64,000 nucleotides of DNA from Galeopsis tetrahit. Lineage: Eukaryota > Streptophyta > Magnoliopsida > Lamiales > Lamiaceae. The DNA is taken from NCBI GenBank assembly GCA_963675135.1, contig OY776120.1:60446063-60510062 (forward strand), given 5' to 3'. Below are positions 34,925-46,341 of the stretch, in pieces (position 1 is the first letter of the stretch; the number at the start of each line of letters is the position of its first letter). The notes under the pieces were generated by a model. The model saw only the letters and a program-made list of their open reading frames with translations. It had not been told where the DNA came from and searched no databases. The position numbers and the translations under genes were made by a program.

Positions 34925-35571
34925 CTAAACAATTTTATGAAAGCCAATAAGGCTGGGGAATATTGTCGACTCTAAAATCGGGAGATGACCACCCAAAGAA
35001 ATGGACGGGTCAAGAGGGTCCAAGAAGGCGACAATGCCCAGAAAACGGTCTTCAATATGACTATTAAATGCCTCCCCATGAGAAACGAAAGACGATTGAG
35101 CCGACGATGCACATGCATCCATGTCTGAAGAAGACGGCTGCTGAAACAGAAGGGGTGGAGATAACAAGTCGTGCACGATCGACGTCTGCTTGTGGCTGGA
35201 CGAGGGACGCGATGCTTGGGGTGGAAATTTGCACTCTGCCATTAGAGGGCATCGCAAAGAGGCTGGGGAGGCTAACCACGGCTAGGAAGCAGCGGCGACC
35301 GCCATAGCAGCGAAGGCACCGCGTAGCGTGCACGCTGAGAAAGTCGGTGGCTGGATACAGAGGAGCTGGGCGGGGGCCGGCGGATGGACGCGAAGAGGCA
35401 GGGGTCGACGTCTGGAACAAGAGGTGGGTGAGGGGCGGCGCCGTTAAGAAAGGCCTCCAACTTTGGGAAAATCGCACATAATGGAGTGGTAAGGGCGGCT
35501 AGAGTTTTTGATGTGTCTCCCCTCAGATTTTGGAGAGGATCCTTCACCTGAAATGTAACAGACTCCCCCAT
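34925..35571 (-). pseudogene. GC-rich possible coding remnant
   Basis: A GC-rich island in AT-rich surroundings. Three overlapping minus-strand frames (35571-35272, 35477-35064, 35257-34925) cover it, the first starting MGESVTFQVKDPLQNL and rich in Pro, Ser and Ala codons. They could be one frame broken by indels. I do not recognise the product; a degraded host gene fragment or the 5' part of a LINE ORF1 are possible. No splice sites or domain are evident. Confidence 0.3.
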
Positions 35572-36385
35572 TCTAATATATTTATGGTGCGGAAGATGGA
35601 ATCGTGATTTTGTTAGTATTCGATAAACCTAGGGTTTTAGGAATGTTGGTAACGCTTCATTCATGGTGTCGATCGATCATCATCATCCTTCCTCCTCATC
35701 TCTCGTTTCCTCCCCCACCTCCGTCTCCAGTAAAAGATGATGAACTTTACGACCCTCCATTTTCCCCCTCACTTACTCAAACTTTCCAAAATAAAAATCA
35801 CTCCAAATTCAATAGAAAGCAGACAAAAAAACCTAGTAGTTCCAAGTTTATATATTGTTTTTGCGTGTTTGTTATGTATGACCATCTACTACTTATTTAT
35901 GTACTCATGTATTCATGCTTCTGGATGTATGAAGAAGTTATTTGTGTAATATTATTTAACCCATTTTTTTATCTACTTATGCCTTCATTCTTAATATCTA
36001 GAGGGTTTTAACATTTATATATGCATGTCTTTCTCGTAAACTATTCTGCATTGTTGCATGTCTATGCAACTTCACCAACCAATATTGTAAACCATTCCAG
36101 CATCATAGATGAATTCGAACTGATCTAGTACTTAACACAAACGATAAACGAATACCAACTTCCAGCAAACACCAATTCCACATGTCAACATTCATCAAAT
36201 ACCAACTTCACCAACCAATAAAATATAAATATAAATACAAAGTACAAAATTCGAAACATATCAACCTGCCATTATAGTAATTAAACAAGAACATTGACAA
36301 GAGCCAGAAATAACCTCAAATGCAAAAAATAGTAAAAGATAGCTACATATAACAATAGTTAAAGATCGACCCCACAAACATCCTG
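35572..36385. other. Non-coding DNA between GC island and element 4
   Basis: AT-rich, with repeated ACCAACTTC and CACCAACCAATA words near 36070-36225. The short plus-strand open frames at 35604-36011 look fortuitous. Element 4 ends abruptly at its ORF3 stop (36386), so its 3' untranslated region and LTR are absent here. Confidence 0.5.
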
Positions 36386-39300
36386 CTAATCATCTTGAGG
36401 AGTAATGCCATACTGAGCCCATACTCTTATCTTCAGTTCCCAGATCTCTTTGTTGGTTCCTTTAGGGCCAGGCTTCAACTTCTCCATCCTCATGATGTTG
36501 ATGAATTCTTCCAGTATCTTTCCCTCATCAATTAAGTTCCCATTGAACTTAGGAGGCATGTACAGAATAGGAGCAGGGGCCTTGAATTCAACTCTGGCCA
36601 TCTGAGCTGCTGCAAACAGCTTTTGGTAGAGGTCCCTATGGTTCTCAAACATAAACTGCACAAAGACTTCATCTACACTCTCTTCAAGCCACTTTCCAAT
36701 GACATAAAAGTCATATACAAAACTTCTCTTGGCCTCCTCCCATGCATCATTCAGTGAGATTGGAACCCACTTATCATGGTGAGGGTACTGAGTGTCCCAT
36801 CTTTGCAGCATTTGTGGTTTGAGCTTTCTGTAAGAAGCCCTCCTTCTTGGAGCTTTGAAGTTTGCCCTCCTTCCATCTCTTGCCTTGTTGACCTCAACCA
36901 ACTGATCCATTCTCTCTTTAGCTCTTAGAAGAGCTAGCTTCTCCTGTGTCTCTGGATCCTTTCCAAATCCTTCTTCAAACAGCTTAGAAGGATCATCAGC
37001 AAGCTTGGGCACAACAACTTCAGGCTCTCTGTCTTGTTCAACTTCTTCAACTTCTTCTTCTTCAATAGCAGGCAGCTTGGCTGCTTTCTTCATCCTCTTG
37101 GATTTCCTCACTGGAGTTGATTCTTCAGACTGAAATTCTGATGGCAGAGTCAGGCTGGTTGGGAATTCATTGAAGGCTTGCAATTCCTTCCTCTTTCTTT
37201 CAGAAGCTCTTGTCACTTTCCCCCTTACTTCAGCAACCTTCTCTTTGGGGTCAAGTCCTGCAGACTCACCACCAGGCCTTTGGAGTCTCCTTGCCTGACT
37301 TTCCATGGCTGACATCATAGATTCCTTGACAGCAATTTGAATTTGCTCTTCTTCAGTCAAGTTTTCAATGTTCATTGGGCCTTTGTCTTTCCCAATGTCT
37401 TCTACTGTCTCCTCCTCAACATCAGGGACCTTCTCCTTTCCTTTGGATTCACCAATAACCAAGGTTCCCTTTGCCCTAGCTCTCTCTCTCTTTCCCCCTT
37501 TTTGGCATTATCAAAACACTGGGGCTTCAAGTCACTTATAGTGACAGAGAGATGTGAGTGAGCATGAGTGAGGGACTTCAACTCCTGCAGTAAGTAAACA
37601 TTCTCATCATGAATGTTTTGCATTTTGTCATCTGCCATGCTCAAGAATGTGTGAACAGGTTTCATCTTTTGAGCAACAATGGCATCTAAAGTGGCTTTCA
37701 GTGATTGATCAAGTTTGGCCTGAAGTTGATCAGTGAGGTTGGCCACAACTTGATCAGACACTTTGGCCATAAGTTCAACAGTGAACTTCTCTGCAGCCTC
37801 TTTCACCATTGCAGCTTTCAATTCTTCAGCCTTCTTTCTCTGTGTAGCAGTCCTTTGCCTTAATGCATCTTTGATTGTCCTTCTCAAGGCTCTCACATTA
37901 TGCTTGTACAAATCTTTAAGGCCCTTCTGCTCTTTCTGCACAGATTTTGTGAACTTCACCATCTCTTCCTTTGCCTTTGTTACCTCTGTTGAAACTGTTT
38001 GCAGTCCAGTTTCAACACCACAGATCCTTGCATCCAGAGTAGGTAGGATTACCTCCTCTGAGCCAGTTAGCCTCATCTCCACAGAGGCTAGAGTCTTTCC
38101 TTGGCCATCTAGGGTATCAATTGTTGCTGCATGTGCCTTACCAACTTCCCTGACCAAAATATCCAACTTCTCTGATTGGTCTTCAATGATAGATGCAGTT
38201 TGAGTAGCAATTTGAAAGCCTGCTTCAGTGGTGTTGGCTTGCTCAAAGTACATTTTATTCAATGTGGATACATTGGCTGATACTGCTTCAAGGTCAATGT
38301 CAGCATCAATAGGTATATCTGTAAGGGAGGCATCTGCAAAAATTTGCTCAATTGTGACAGCAACAGAATCTGCAAAACTAAGAGTGTTAGTAAAAACTCC
38401 CTCAACACCCTCATTCTTTTTATCTCCCAATAGGCCTGATTCATCAGCACCTATACTCTCATTTTCAACTTCTTTCTTTTCTTCATTTTCAATAGATAAG
38501 CTCACATTCACTGGAGAATCAGGCCTCCTTTCACCAAGGGATTCATCAAGTTCATATTTGACTTGAAGAATAACCTGACTCTCATATTGGGCTGCACCCA
38601 ATATTTCTACTTCATCTCCCTCTATGATTGGTGCACTCAGGGAACCTGTAATTACACAATCCTCAACTCCTCCCTCTGATTTTTCATCACCATTTGCCTT
38701 TTCAACTCCTTCTTTTCCTAAACCTGACACCTCCATATCCTCAACAGGATCCACAGAGGGCAGTTGTTGGGAGATCACAGTGCTTGGGCATCCCAAGGCC
38801 ACTGAGTCATCCTGAATGACTAAAGGCTGGTCAATGTCCAACTGTCCTGACATTGATGAGGCTTTAGCCAAACTAGCTTCTCCCATGGAAGTCTCAACAT
38901 TGTCAAGCTGTGCCTCAGGTTCAGAAGAACCATCCTTGGCCAATGCATCTTTGACTGAGTCACCTTCTTTGGTCAACTCCTCTGAATGGTCAGAGTCCTT
39001 AACAGAATGATAGGTCAAGTAATGTACCTGAGCAGAGTTGAGGCCTGGAGGGTTGGGATTGGTGTTATCATCATCATCATCATTATCATCATTAGATGGA
39101 CTATCAGGGTGCCTGAGTCCCTGTGCAATTCTTTCTCTCTCAGCAAGCACCTTCTCATGAACAATGGTGCAGAACAAGGCCTCAGTGGTCAACACACTAG
39201 ATTTCTTCACATTTGCAAAGTGCAAGAGCCTGTTCTCTTCAACCTGCCACCAGCTTGCTCCTTTATCCTGAATAGCCTGAGCTATTTCCACCATAGTCCT

Positions 39301-41129
39301 ATCCTTGATCTCAACAAGAGCTCTGAGATCATAGAACTGTTGTTGCAGCCTAGGATAATCCTTCAACCCTGGATATAATTCATCCACATTGCTTTGGCAA
39401 TTTGCCTCAGCATCCCCTCATAGGTGTACTCATCACCACTTTCATCTCCAGAAGAGTTGGCTTGGGATTCAGGAGGGTTGGATTGGGATTCAGGTAGGTT
39501 GGGTTCAGAAGGGTTTAAAACAAGTTGGGATTCAGGTGCTTTTGAGAGCAATGTTCCTGAAGAGGTAATTGGAATGGCTGGAATGGGTAGGAGAGTAAGT
39601 TGATCACCTTCTTGAAGAGCAGTTTCAAGAAGCTTGGTGTAAGACAAAAGTCTGGGATCAAGGGGGGAGAATGGCCTATCTTCAATGTCAGCTAAATCAG
39701 CTAACACATCAATTCCTGTTCTATCAGGAGCACCTTCAGGAGAGTAAACTTTCTTTGCAATGATTGGGGCATCTTCAGGAGTTTTGCACTCCTCTTCTTC
39801 ATGCCTTGATGGAGATATTCTTTGAGATTGAATATCAGGAGAGTTGGCTTCAGGGCTGTTGGGCTTTGATTTGGACTTGGAGTTAGACCTACTTGCTTGT
39901 CTAATCTCCTTGAAAAATTCCTTCTTTTTCTTCTCCTCTTCCATCAACTTCTGCTTCTCAGAAGTTTTGATGATTCTTCTTCTTTTTTCTGACCTTGTTG
40001 GCTTATCAAGGTCCCTAAACTCTGTTACAGACTCAGGTTGCAAGGGGACAACCTCTCTGACTTCTTCACTTTCTTCAGGAGGATTGACTCCTTCTTCAGC
40101 AACCTTTTCAATCTCTTCAGAAGTGGCTCCTCCACTTCTTGACTGGCTTTCTAGGGAAGATTCACTCAGAATCTTCTTCATCTTCTTTAACTTTGGCTGA
40201 GCTTTTGGTGGTTGAGCTCTTCTTTTTCTTGGAGAGGTTCTGGTTGTGGGTACAACAACACCTGCTTTCTTGGAAGTTGCATCCTGCTTCCTCTTTTCTT
40301 TCTTAGAAGATAGCTTTCTAAACATCACCTTTTGAGCTAGGAAAGGATTTGGCTTGGCTTGGAGGTGGGTATAATGTGCAAATCTTTCTAAGAGCAGGCT
40401 GGCTCTTGTGCAGAACTGAAGTCTTCCATCAACCACCACCTTGTGGTGTTTCACCTCCTTAAACTTGAACTTCTCATTCATCATCTTGTCCAAGATAAAG
40501 CTTTTCCAGTCAAACTTGACTCTCTTCTCAGCAGAGTCAATTACAACAGCCATTACTCTCAATTTAGGCATACTTATTTGTTCAACACTCCCAGAGTGGC
40601 TTAACAAACTCTTCACCACACAATCAAACAAGTGCCTAAACACTGGCTTTAGAGTATTCTTGTTTTGAGCACTTACTAGCTTTTTGGGTGTAAGCATCCA
40701 TGGAAAGTAGAACTCCTGATCATCCCTTTCCTTGTAGATTTCAGGATTCTGGCCCTCTGATGGTAGCCCAAAGCTAGCATCTAAATCCTCTGCAGTGAAG
40801 ATGATGGAATGTTGACTTTCTTCTTCTTTATCCTCCTCAGCATATGTGAGCTTAGTGCACACATCTCCCTTCTTGCCCTTCTATCTGAGATGGGCAAAGA
40901 ATTCAGCCATGAAGGAGTTCAGGCAGGAATCTGGCTTGGTGCCTAAGAACTTTTCTAGTCCAGCCTCCCTTAGCCAATGGAGGACTTGATGGACTTCAGT
41001 GTCTGGGCTATCAAAGGCAACTAGTTTCTCAAAACAAAGAGAACTTGTGTTGCTGAGATATGCAAAATCAATGTCCAAATATGGATCATTGAAGTCTACA
41101 AGTTCTTCGCTCTTGATTTTGAGAGCCAT
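36386..41129 (-). pseudogene. ORF3 of element 4, broken
   Basis: About 1580 codons from ATG at 41129. N-terminal domain: EELVDFNDPYLDIDFAYLS, WLREAGLEKFLGTKPDSC, DLDASFGLPSEG, KLRVMAVVID. Then a Lys/Ser/Pro/Glu-rich linker, QQFYDLRALVEIKDR, an acidic region, coiled coil (about 38200-37520) and a C-terminal domain with HDKWVPISLNDAWEEAK, YVIGKWLEES and ILYMPPKF, ending at 36386. Defects: TAG at 40881-40883 where Trp is expected, a one-base frameshift near 39380, and a 2-bp expansion of a GA run near 37480. The middle and end blocks match element 3 throughout, so the protein was maintained as a unit. No signal peptide or transmembrane helix is visible. Function unknown. Confidence 0.87.
37491..37506 (-). 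promoter_or_regulatory. Internal polypurine-like tract in ORF3 (element 4)
   Basis: On the minus strand GCCAAAAAGGGGGAAA, coding AKKGE. It sits just before the GA-run expansion that breaks the frame. Confidence 0.6.
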
Positions 41130-41791
41130 GGATAATATGAGAGTTGGGTAGGTTTTTGGAGAGGGGTTGCAGGTTTGAGAGGTTTTGAAAATCTTAAGAG
41201 TTTGGAAATATGAGTGCGTGAGGAAGAAAGTAAAAATCGAGGAGTTTAAATATGAATGGGATTTATTAACCGTTGGTTAATAGAAAATAACAGTGGGTAT
41301 TTATGAAGAACCAATTGGATAAAGTGGGGTAGGCGGTTAAAACAATGTTTAATGCAAATCAATGGCCTTGATGATGGCTCAAGAATTCATGAAATCTTGA
41401 TTAAGATTTTGCATTTAATGCTGATTTGCCATTTTGGGGGCAAAGATCTTCATAGTACACGCCATCCTAAAATAGCCTACTCTTAGACCAAGAAACCTTT
41501 TAAATGTCTAATCAATGCTAAAAATAGCAATAATTATCCAATTAATTCGGACAAACATCCTGAGATGTGTTTTGACTGCTCTCTTGGTCAACCTGTCTGA
41601 CTAACATGCCTGAGTGGGTCCCAATGTTGCTGACTGGGTCCCACTAGGACAAAGCTCCTGACCAACATTGCTGAACATCATAAGGACAACTTTGCTGAGT
41701 TTCCCTGTTTGGCAAGCTGCTTCAGTGAAGTTGGTCAACCTTGCTGAAGTTCAACTTAATGAACTTCCCCCTTCTTTTGAGCTTTCTTTCT
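41130..41791 (-). other. Pol-ORF3 interval of element 4
   Basis: Non-coding. A purine tract AAGAAGGGGGAAG (41764-41776) follows pol. CCAACGG (41270-41276) and TATTTAAA (41245-41252), both read on the minus strand, are 17 bp apart and about 115 bp before the ORF3 ATG, the same layout as element 2. GTTGACC and GACCCA words recur near 41600-41730. Confidence 0.55.
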
Positions 41792-44700
41792 TCATGCCTC
41801 CATCTTTCCTGGATCTAGTAACCCCAATTCAGCTGAAAGTTCCAAGAACCTTGCTTCAGCCAATGGTTTAGTCAAGATATCAGCTTTTTGCTTATCAGTG
41901 TGGATTTTGACAAGCTTGATATCTTTCTTTTCCACATGATCCCTTATAAAATGATGCTTGATATCAACATGCTTGCATCTGGTGTGGAGCACTGGATTCT
42001 GTGAGATAGCAATTGCACTATTGTTGTCACAGAATATTGGCACTTCATTTGAGATTACTTTGTAATCTCTCAATTGTTGCCTGAGCCAGAGTATCTGAGC
42101 ACAACAACTTCCAGCTGCTACATATTCTGCTTCAGTTGTTGAAGTTGCAACTGTATTTTGCTTCTTGGAGAACCATGAGATAAGCTTACTGCCCAAGAAT
42201 TGACAAGTTCCAGAGGTGGATTTCCTGTCAATTCTACATCCTCCATAGTCTGCATCTGAATATCCAGTGAGCTCAATGTTGTCATCAGCTGGATACCATA
42301 ATCCAAGATTCTCAGATCCCTTGAGATATCTTAGAATTCTCTTGGCAGCATCAAGATGGCTCTTCTTTGGATTAGCTTGAAATCTTGCACATACTCCAAC
42401 TGCAAATGTAATATCAGGCCTGCTTGCAGTGAGATATAGCAGGGATCCTATGATTCCTCTGTAGTTAGTGGAGTTTGTTGATTCTCCACTTTCATCAGGA
42501 TCCATTTTCCAGTTAGTATTCATAGGAATTCTGACTGGCTTGCTTGTAGCACATCCAAATTTCTTGATCATGTCTGTTGTATACTTGGCCTGATTGATGA
42601 AAATTCCTTTCTTAGACTGTGTGACTTGAAGTCCTAAGAAGAAATTCATCAATCCCATCATGGACATCTCAAATTTGCTTTGCATGAGTTTGGAGAACTT
42701 TTCACACAACTTCTTATTTGGAGATCCAAATATAATGTCATCCACATAGATTTGGACTAACAAAATATCATCTCCTTCACAGATTCTGAACAAAGTTCTG
42801 TCAACAGTGCCTTTGACAAAACCATGATCTAGAAGAAACTGTAATAAGGTGTCATACCAAGCTCTTGGAGCTTGTTTTAAGCCATAGAGGGCTTTCTTCA
42901 ATCTGTACACCTTGTCTCCTTCTTCAAATCCTGGGGGCTGTTCAACATATACTTCTTCTTTGAGCACCCCATTGAGAAATGCACTCTTCACATCCATTTG
43001 ATACACCTTGAATCTCATGTGAGCTGCATATGCTAAGAAGAGTCTGATTGCCTAAAGTCTAACCACTGGAGCAAAAGTCTCATCATAATCAATCCCTTCA
43101 GATTGACAATATCCTTTGGCCACCAGTCTTGCTTTGTTTCTCACAATGATGTCATTTTCATTTTTCTTATTTTTGAACACCCATTTGGTTCCAATGACAT
43201 CTTGATGAGTTGGCCTATCTACCAGCTCCCAAACTTCATTTCTGGTAAACTGGTTCAGCTCCTCTTGCATGGCTATGATCCAGTTGGTATCTTGTAGTGC
43301 TTCCTCAATGTCTTTTGGTTCCTGTTCTGAAAGGAAACAACAAAACAAAGCACTTTCTCCATGAAATCTTCTAGTTTTGATCCCTTCACTTGGATTACCA
43401 AGTATCAGGCTAGATGGGTGGTCTTGCAACCAAGTCCTTCTAGACCTGATCCTTTCAGGAGGATTGTCCTCATCTGAAGTTGGATCACTAGATTCATTAA
43501 ATTCAGGAAAGTTAATTGAAGGATCAAGTTCAGGATCATATTCAGGGGTGTTGTCCTCATTGTCAGATAAGTTGACATTTTCATTGGTTCCCCCTTGAAT
43601 ATTGGATTCATTAACTACCTCAGCATTGCCTGCTTCTTCATTGGTAGTTGTTACCTGGTTTTGAACTGGGATGGGGTCAGTCAGTTCAATTTCTCCTTCA
43701 GGTTGGTTGACTTCTGGTTGATTGCCATCAGGTAGGTTGTCCAGTTTTTGATTTTCATGAAGTTCAGGCTGGGCAACATCTACAAACACTGTTTCCTTGC
43801 TTTGAAGCCTTAATCTGGTTGTTCTTTGTGTTATCTCATCAATATTCAGGTTTCTATCCCTGAGCTCATTAACAGATTCATCAAACACAACATGAGGTGT
43901 TTCTTCCACAATAAGGGTTTTACAATTGTAAACTCTGTAAGCCTTGCTGATTTGTGAATATCCAACAAATATTCCTTCATCAGCTCTGCTGTCAAAAGCT
44001 TTCAATTGTTCTTTCCCATTATTATGAATGAAACACTTACAACCAAATATATGGAAATAAGCAACAGTGGGCAGTCTACCTTTCCATATTTGATATGGGG
44101 TTTTACCTTGTCCTTTGGTGATTAAGGACCTGTTTTGAGTGTGACATGCAGTGCTAATGGCTTCAGCCCAGAACCTTTTAGGCAATTTAGATTCAGCAAT
44201 CAATGTTCTTACTGCCTCTTTCAAGGTTCTGTTCCTTCTTTCAGCAACCCCATTTTGTTGAGGTGTTCTTGCTGCTGAAGTTTCATGAGTGATGCCATTC
44301 TTGCTGCAGTGCTCATTGATGTATGAGTTTATGAATTATGTGCCTTTGTCAGATCTGATCTTGACAATGCTTAGGCCTTTTTCATTGCTCAATCTCATCA
44401 TCAATTCAGGTAGCTTGACTTGGGTCTCCTTTTTGTTCAACAAGAATACTACCCAAGTGTACCTGGAAAAATCATCAACAACGACTAATGCATATTTTCT
44501 TCCATTTAAACTTACTGGGATAATTGGGCCAAGCAAGTCCATATGCAGTAGTTGAAGAACTCTCTCAGTTGAGATGACAGGTTTTCCTTTGAATGAAGCT
44601 TTGATCTGCTTTCCTTCCTGACATGGCTGGCATATATGTTCTTTGGTGAACACTTGATTAGGCAGCCCTTTAACTAGAGAGTTTCTTGCAATCTTGTTGA

Positions 44701-45175
44701 TGGTTTTGAAATTCAGATGATTCAATCTCTTGTGCCAGAGCCAGCTTTGGTCATTTGTGCTTTTGGCAACAAGACAAACTGCTTCAGGGGTTTTGCTCCA
44801 ATCTGCAAAATAAACATTTCCCTTTCTCACCCCTGTTAGTAGCACCTGTTGTGTTGAATTATTTTTGATAATACATTCATTTGGTGCAAATTCAACACTA
44901 TATCCTTTATCACAAATTTGACTTATAGACAACAAGTTGTATTTTAGGCCTAGGACATATGAGACATCAGTAATTTTGACACTACCAATGTTTAATGTAC
45001 CATAGCCTCTTGTGATTCCTTGAGAGCTGTCTCCAAAGGTTACTAAAGGACCATCTTTTTCTATAAATTCTGAGAGAAGCTCTTTGTTCCCAGTCATGTG
45101 TCTTGAACATCCACTGTCCAAGTACCATGCTATTTTCTTGTTGATGCTTCTCTTCATCTTGTGGTCCTTGCAGCC
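41792..45175 (-). pseudogene. pol: Pol (PR-IN-RT-RNase H) of element 4, two nonsense codons
   Basis: The best pol here: one frame from the splice-acceptor-like site (45175) to 41792. Domains in order: protease DSGCSRHMTG, pre-integrase LWHKRLNHLNF and CQPCQEG, integrase core with HMDLLGPI, VVDDFSRYTW, IRSDKGT and TPQQNGVAERRNRT (catalytic Glu present), C-terminal YFHIFGCKCFI, acidic linker, RT with YDETFAPV and YVDDIIFG, RNase H GYSDADYGGC, and end LTKPLAEARF. The only disruptions are TAA at 44336-44338 and TAG at 43052-43054, both single-base changes at Glu positions. In the genome it is in the -1 frame relative to gag; removal of the 1166-nt segment would put it in frame. Confidence 0.93.
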
Positions 45176-46341
45176 CTGCAAAGTCAAAATTTAGGTACCC
45201 TTTGAGTGTTGGGTCCTAGAGGGTTAGCTGTACCTTTTGGAACCCAAATCTGCCTGATTACTCTGATTGACTCAAAGTGACTGACTTGGTTTCCATTTAC
45301 ATCTACATACACAGTTTGACCCTTAAATGCCTTGGGTGCCTTCTGTGTATACGTGTTGGTCTTGTAAGGTTCAGGAGAGTTGGTGAATTTCCTTGGGACA
45401 TTTCTCCTGAAGTTACTAGACTTAGGTGCAGCTTGGAAAGACCTTTGTGGATAGGAGTTTGGATGGCCTTTTCCTCTTGGCATGTGAGGTTCAGGCTTCC
45501 TAAAAGTTTTATACCTGTCAGAGGGGTTGGGCCTCAGTCCATTCAGTTGAGGTTGCCTCATTTGAGTTGGCCTTTTCTGAACAGATTTTGGACAACTCTT
45601 TTGATGAGAATTCAGATAGGTTGACCTTCCATTGGTTCTACCTTTCTGAACCTCATTTCTCCTGTAAGCAATGCCTTTAACCTTTTCCTTAGGTATGGGT
45701 TTAGGAACATTGTTCACTTGAGCTGGTATAAAAATTTCTTTACCCTTATCCTTGATCAGTGGTTGATTTACTTCCATTTCATTTTGTTGTGCCACTGATC
45801 TTACAAAAGTCATCTTAGAATTGCTTGAGGAGGCAATACTAAGACCAGGTGAGGGTTCAAATGGATTATAGCCTAATCCACCCTTTTGAGCAAATGGTCT
45901 TTGAAACCTTTGAATTTCCTCTATTGTCTTAGCAGATTTGTTCAAGGCAGACATTTTCATTTTTAAGCTCCCCTCACTTAATTTTAGAGTATCAAATTCA
46001 CTTGAGAGATTGTCAAATTTAGCTTGAAGAGTTCTAAAGTCAAAATCCTTTTTCTTTAGAATCAGACTTTGTTCATCAATCAACTTTTGTTGTTCAGAGA
46101 CTTTGAGAGATATTTCTCCATGTTCTCTCACAATCTGCTGATACAACTCAGATGATTTAATGTCAACCTCAGATTCAGGAAGATTGGACATTTTAATTTT
46201 AGACCTCAATTGTTCATTTTCTCTCAGTGCCATATTGCATACTTCTTGCATTCTGGTGAAATCTTCCAACAACTTTTCAAAGTCAAGGTGGATTTCACTA
46301 GATTCATGTGTGTTAATTGAAAGATTGGAAGATGAACATAC
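45176..46341 (-). other. Putative retrotransposon intron between gag and pol
   Basis: On the minus strand the segment starts GTATGT after GAAGAG (46342) and ends TTTGCAG before GGCTGC (45175), canonical GT-AG ends with AG|G exon junction. A branch-site-like CTAAC lies about 48 nt from the acceptor (45223-45227). It is 1166 nt, phase 0 after Gag codon 437. Element 2 lacks exactly this segment (junction 14799/14800). If retained it codes for a Gag extension ending at TGA 45184-45186; if removed, Gag is joined in frame to pol. Confidence 0.75.

Noticed and set aside
35604..36011. 135-codon plus-strand ORF next to the GC island
   Set aside because: Pro- and Phe-rich composition reflects pyrimidine runs; no recognisable domain and frame overlaps another equally poor one.
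37763..38566. Plus-strand ORFs of 112-146 codons opposite element 4 ORF3
   Set aside because: They are antisense shadows of the Glu/Lys/Ser-rich ORF3 coding strand and have no independent features.
36386..41129. ORF3 as a true envelope gene
   Set aside because: No signal peptide, hydrophobic fusion segment or transmembrane anchor could be seen in any of the copies; only charged, low-complexity and coiled-coil sequence.
45180..45200. -1 ribosomal frameshift site between gag and pol in element 4
   Set aside because: AAATTTT is present before the TGA but is not in the register needed for a canonical X XXY YYZ heptamer in the gag frame, and the splice model explains element 2 as well.
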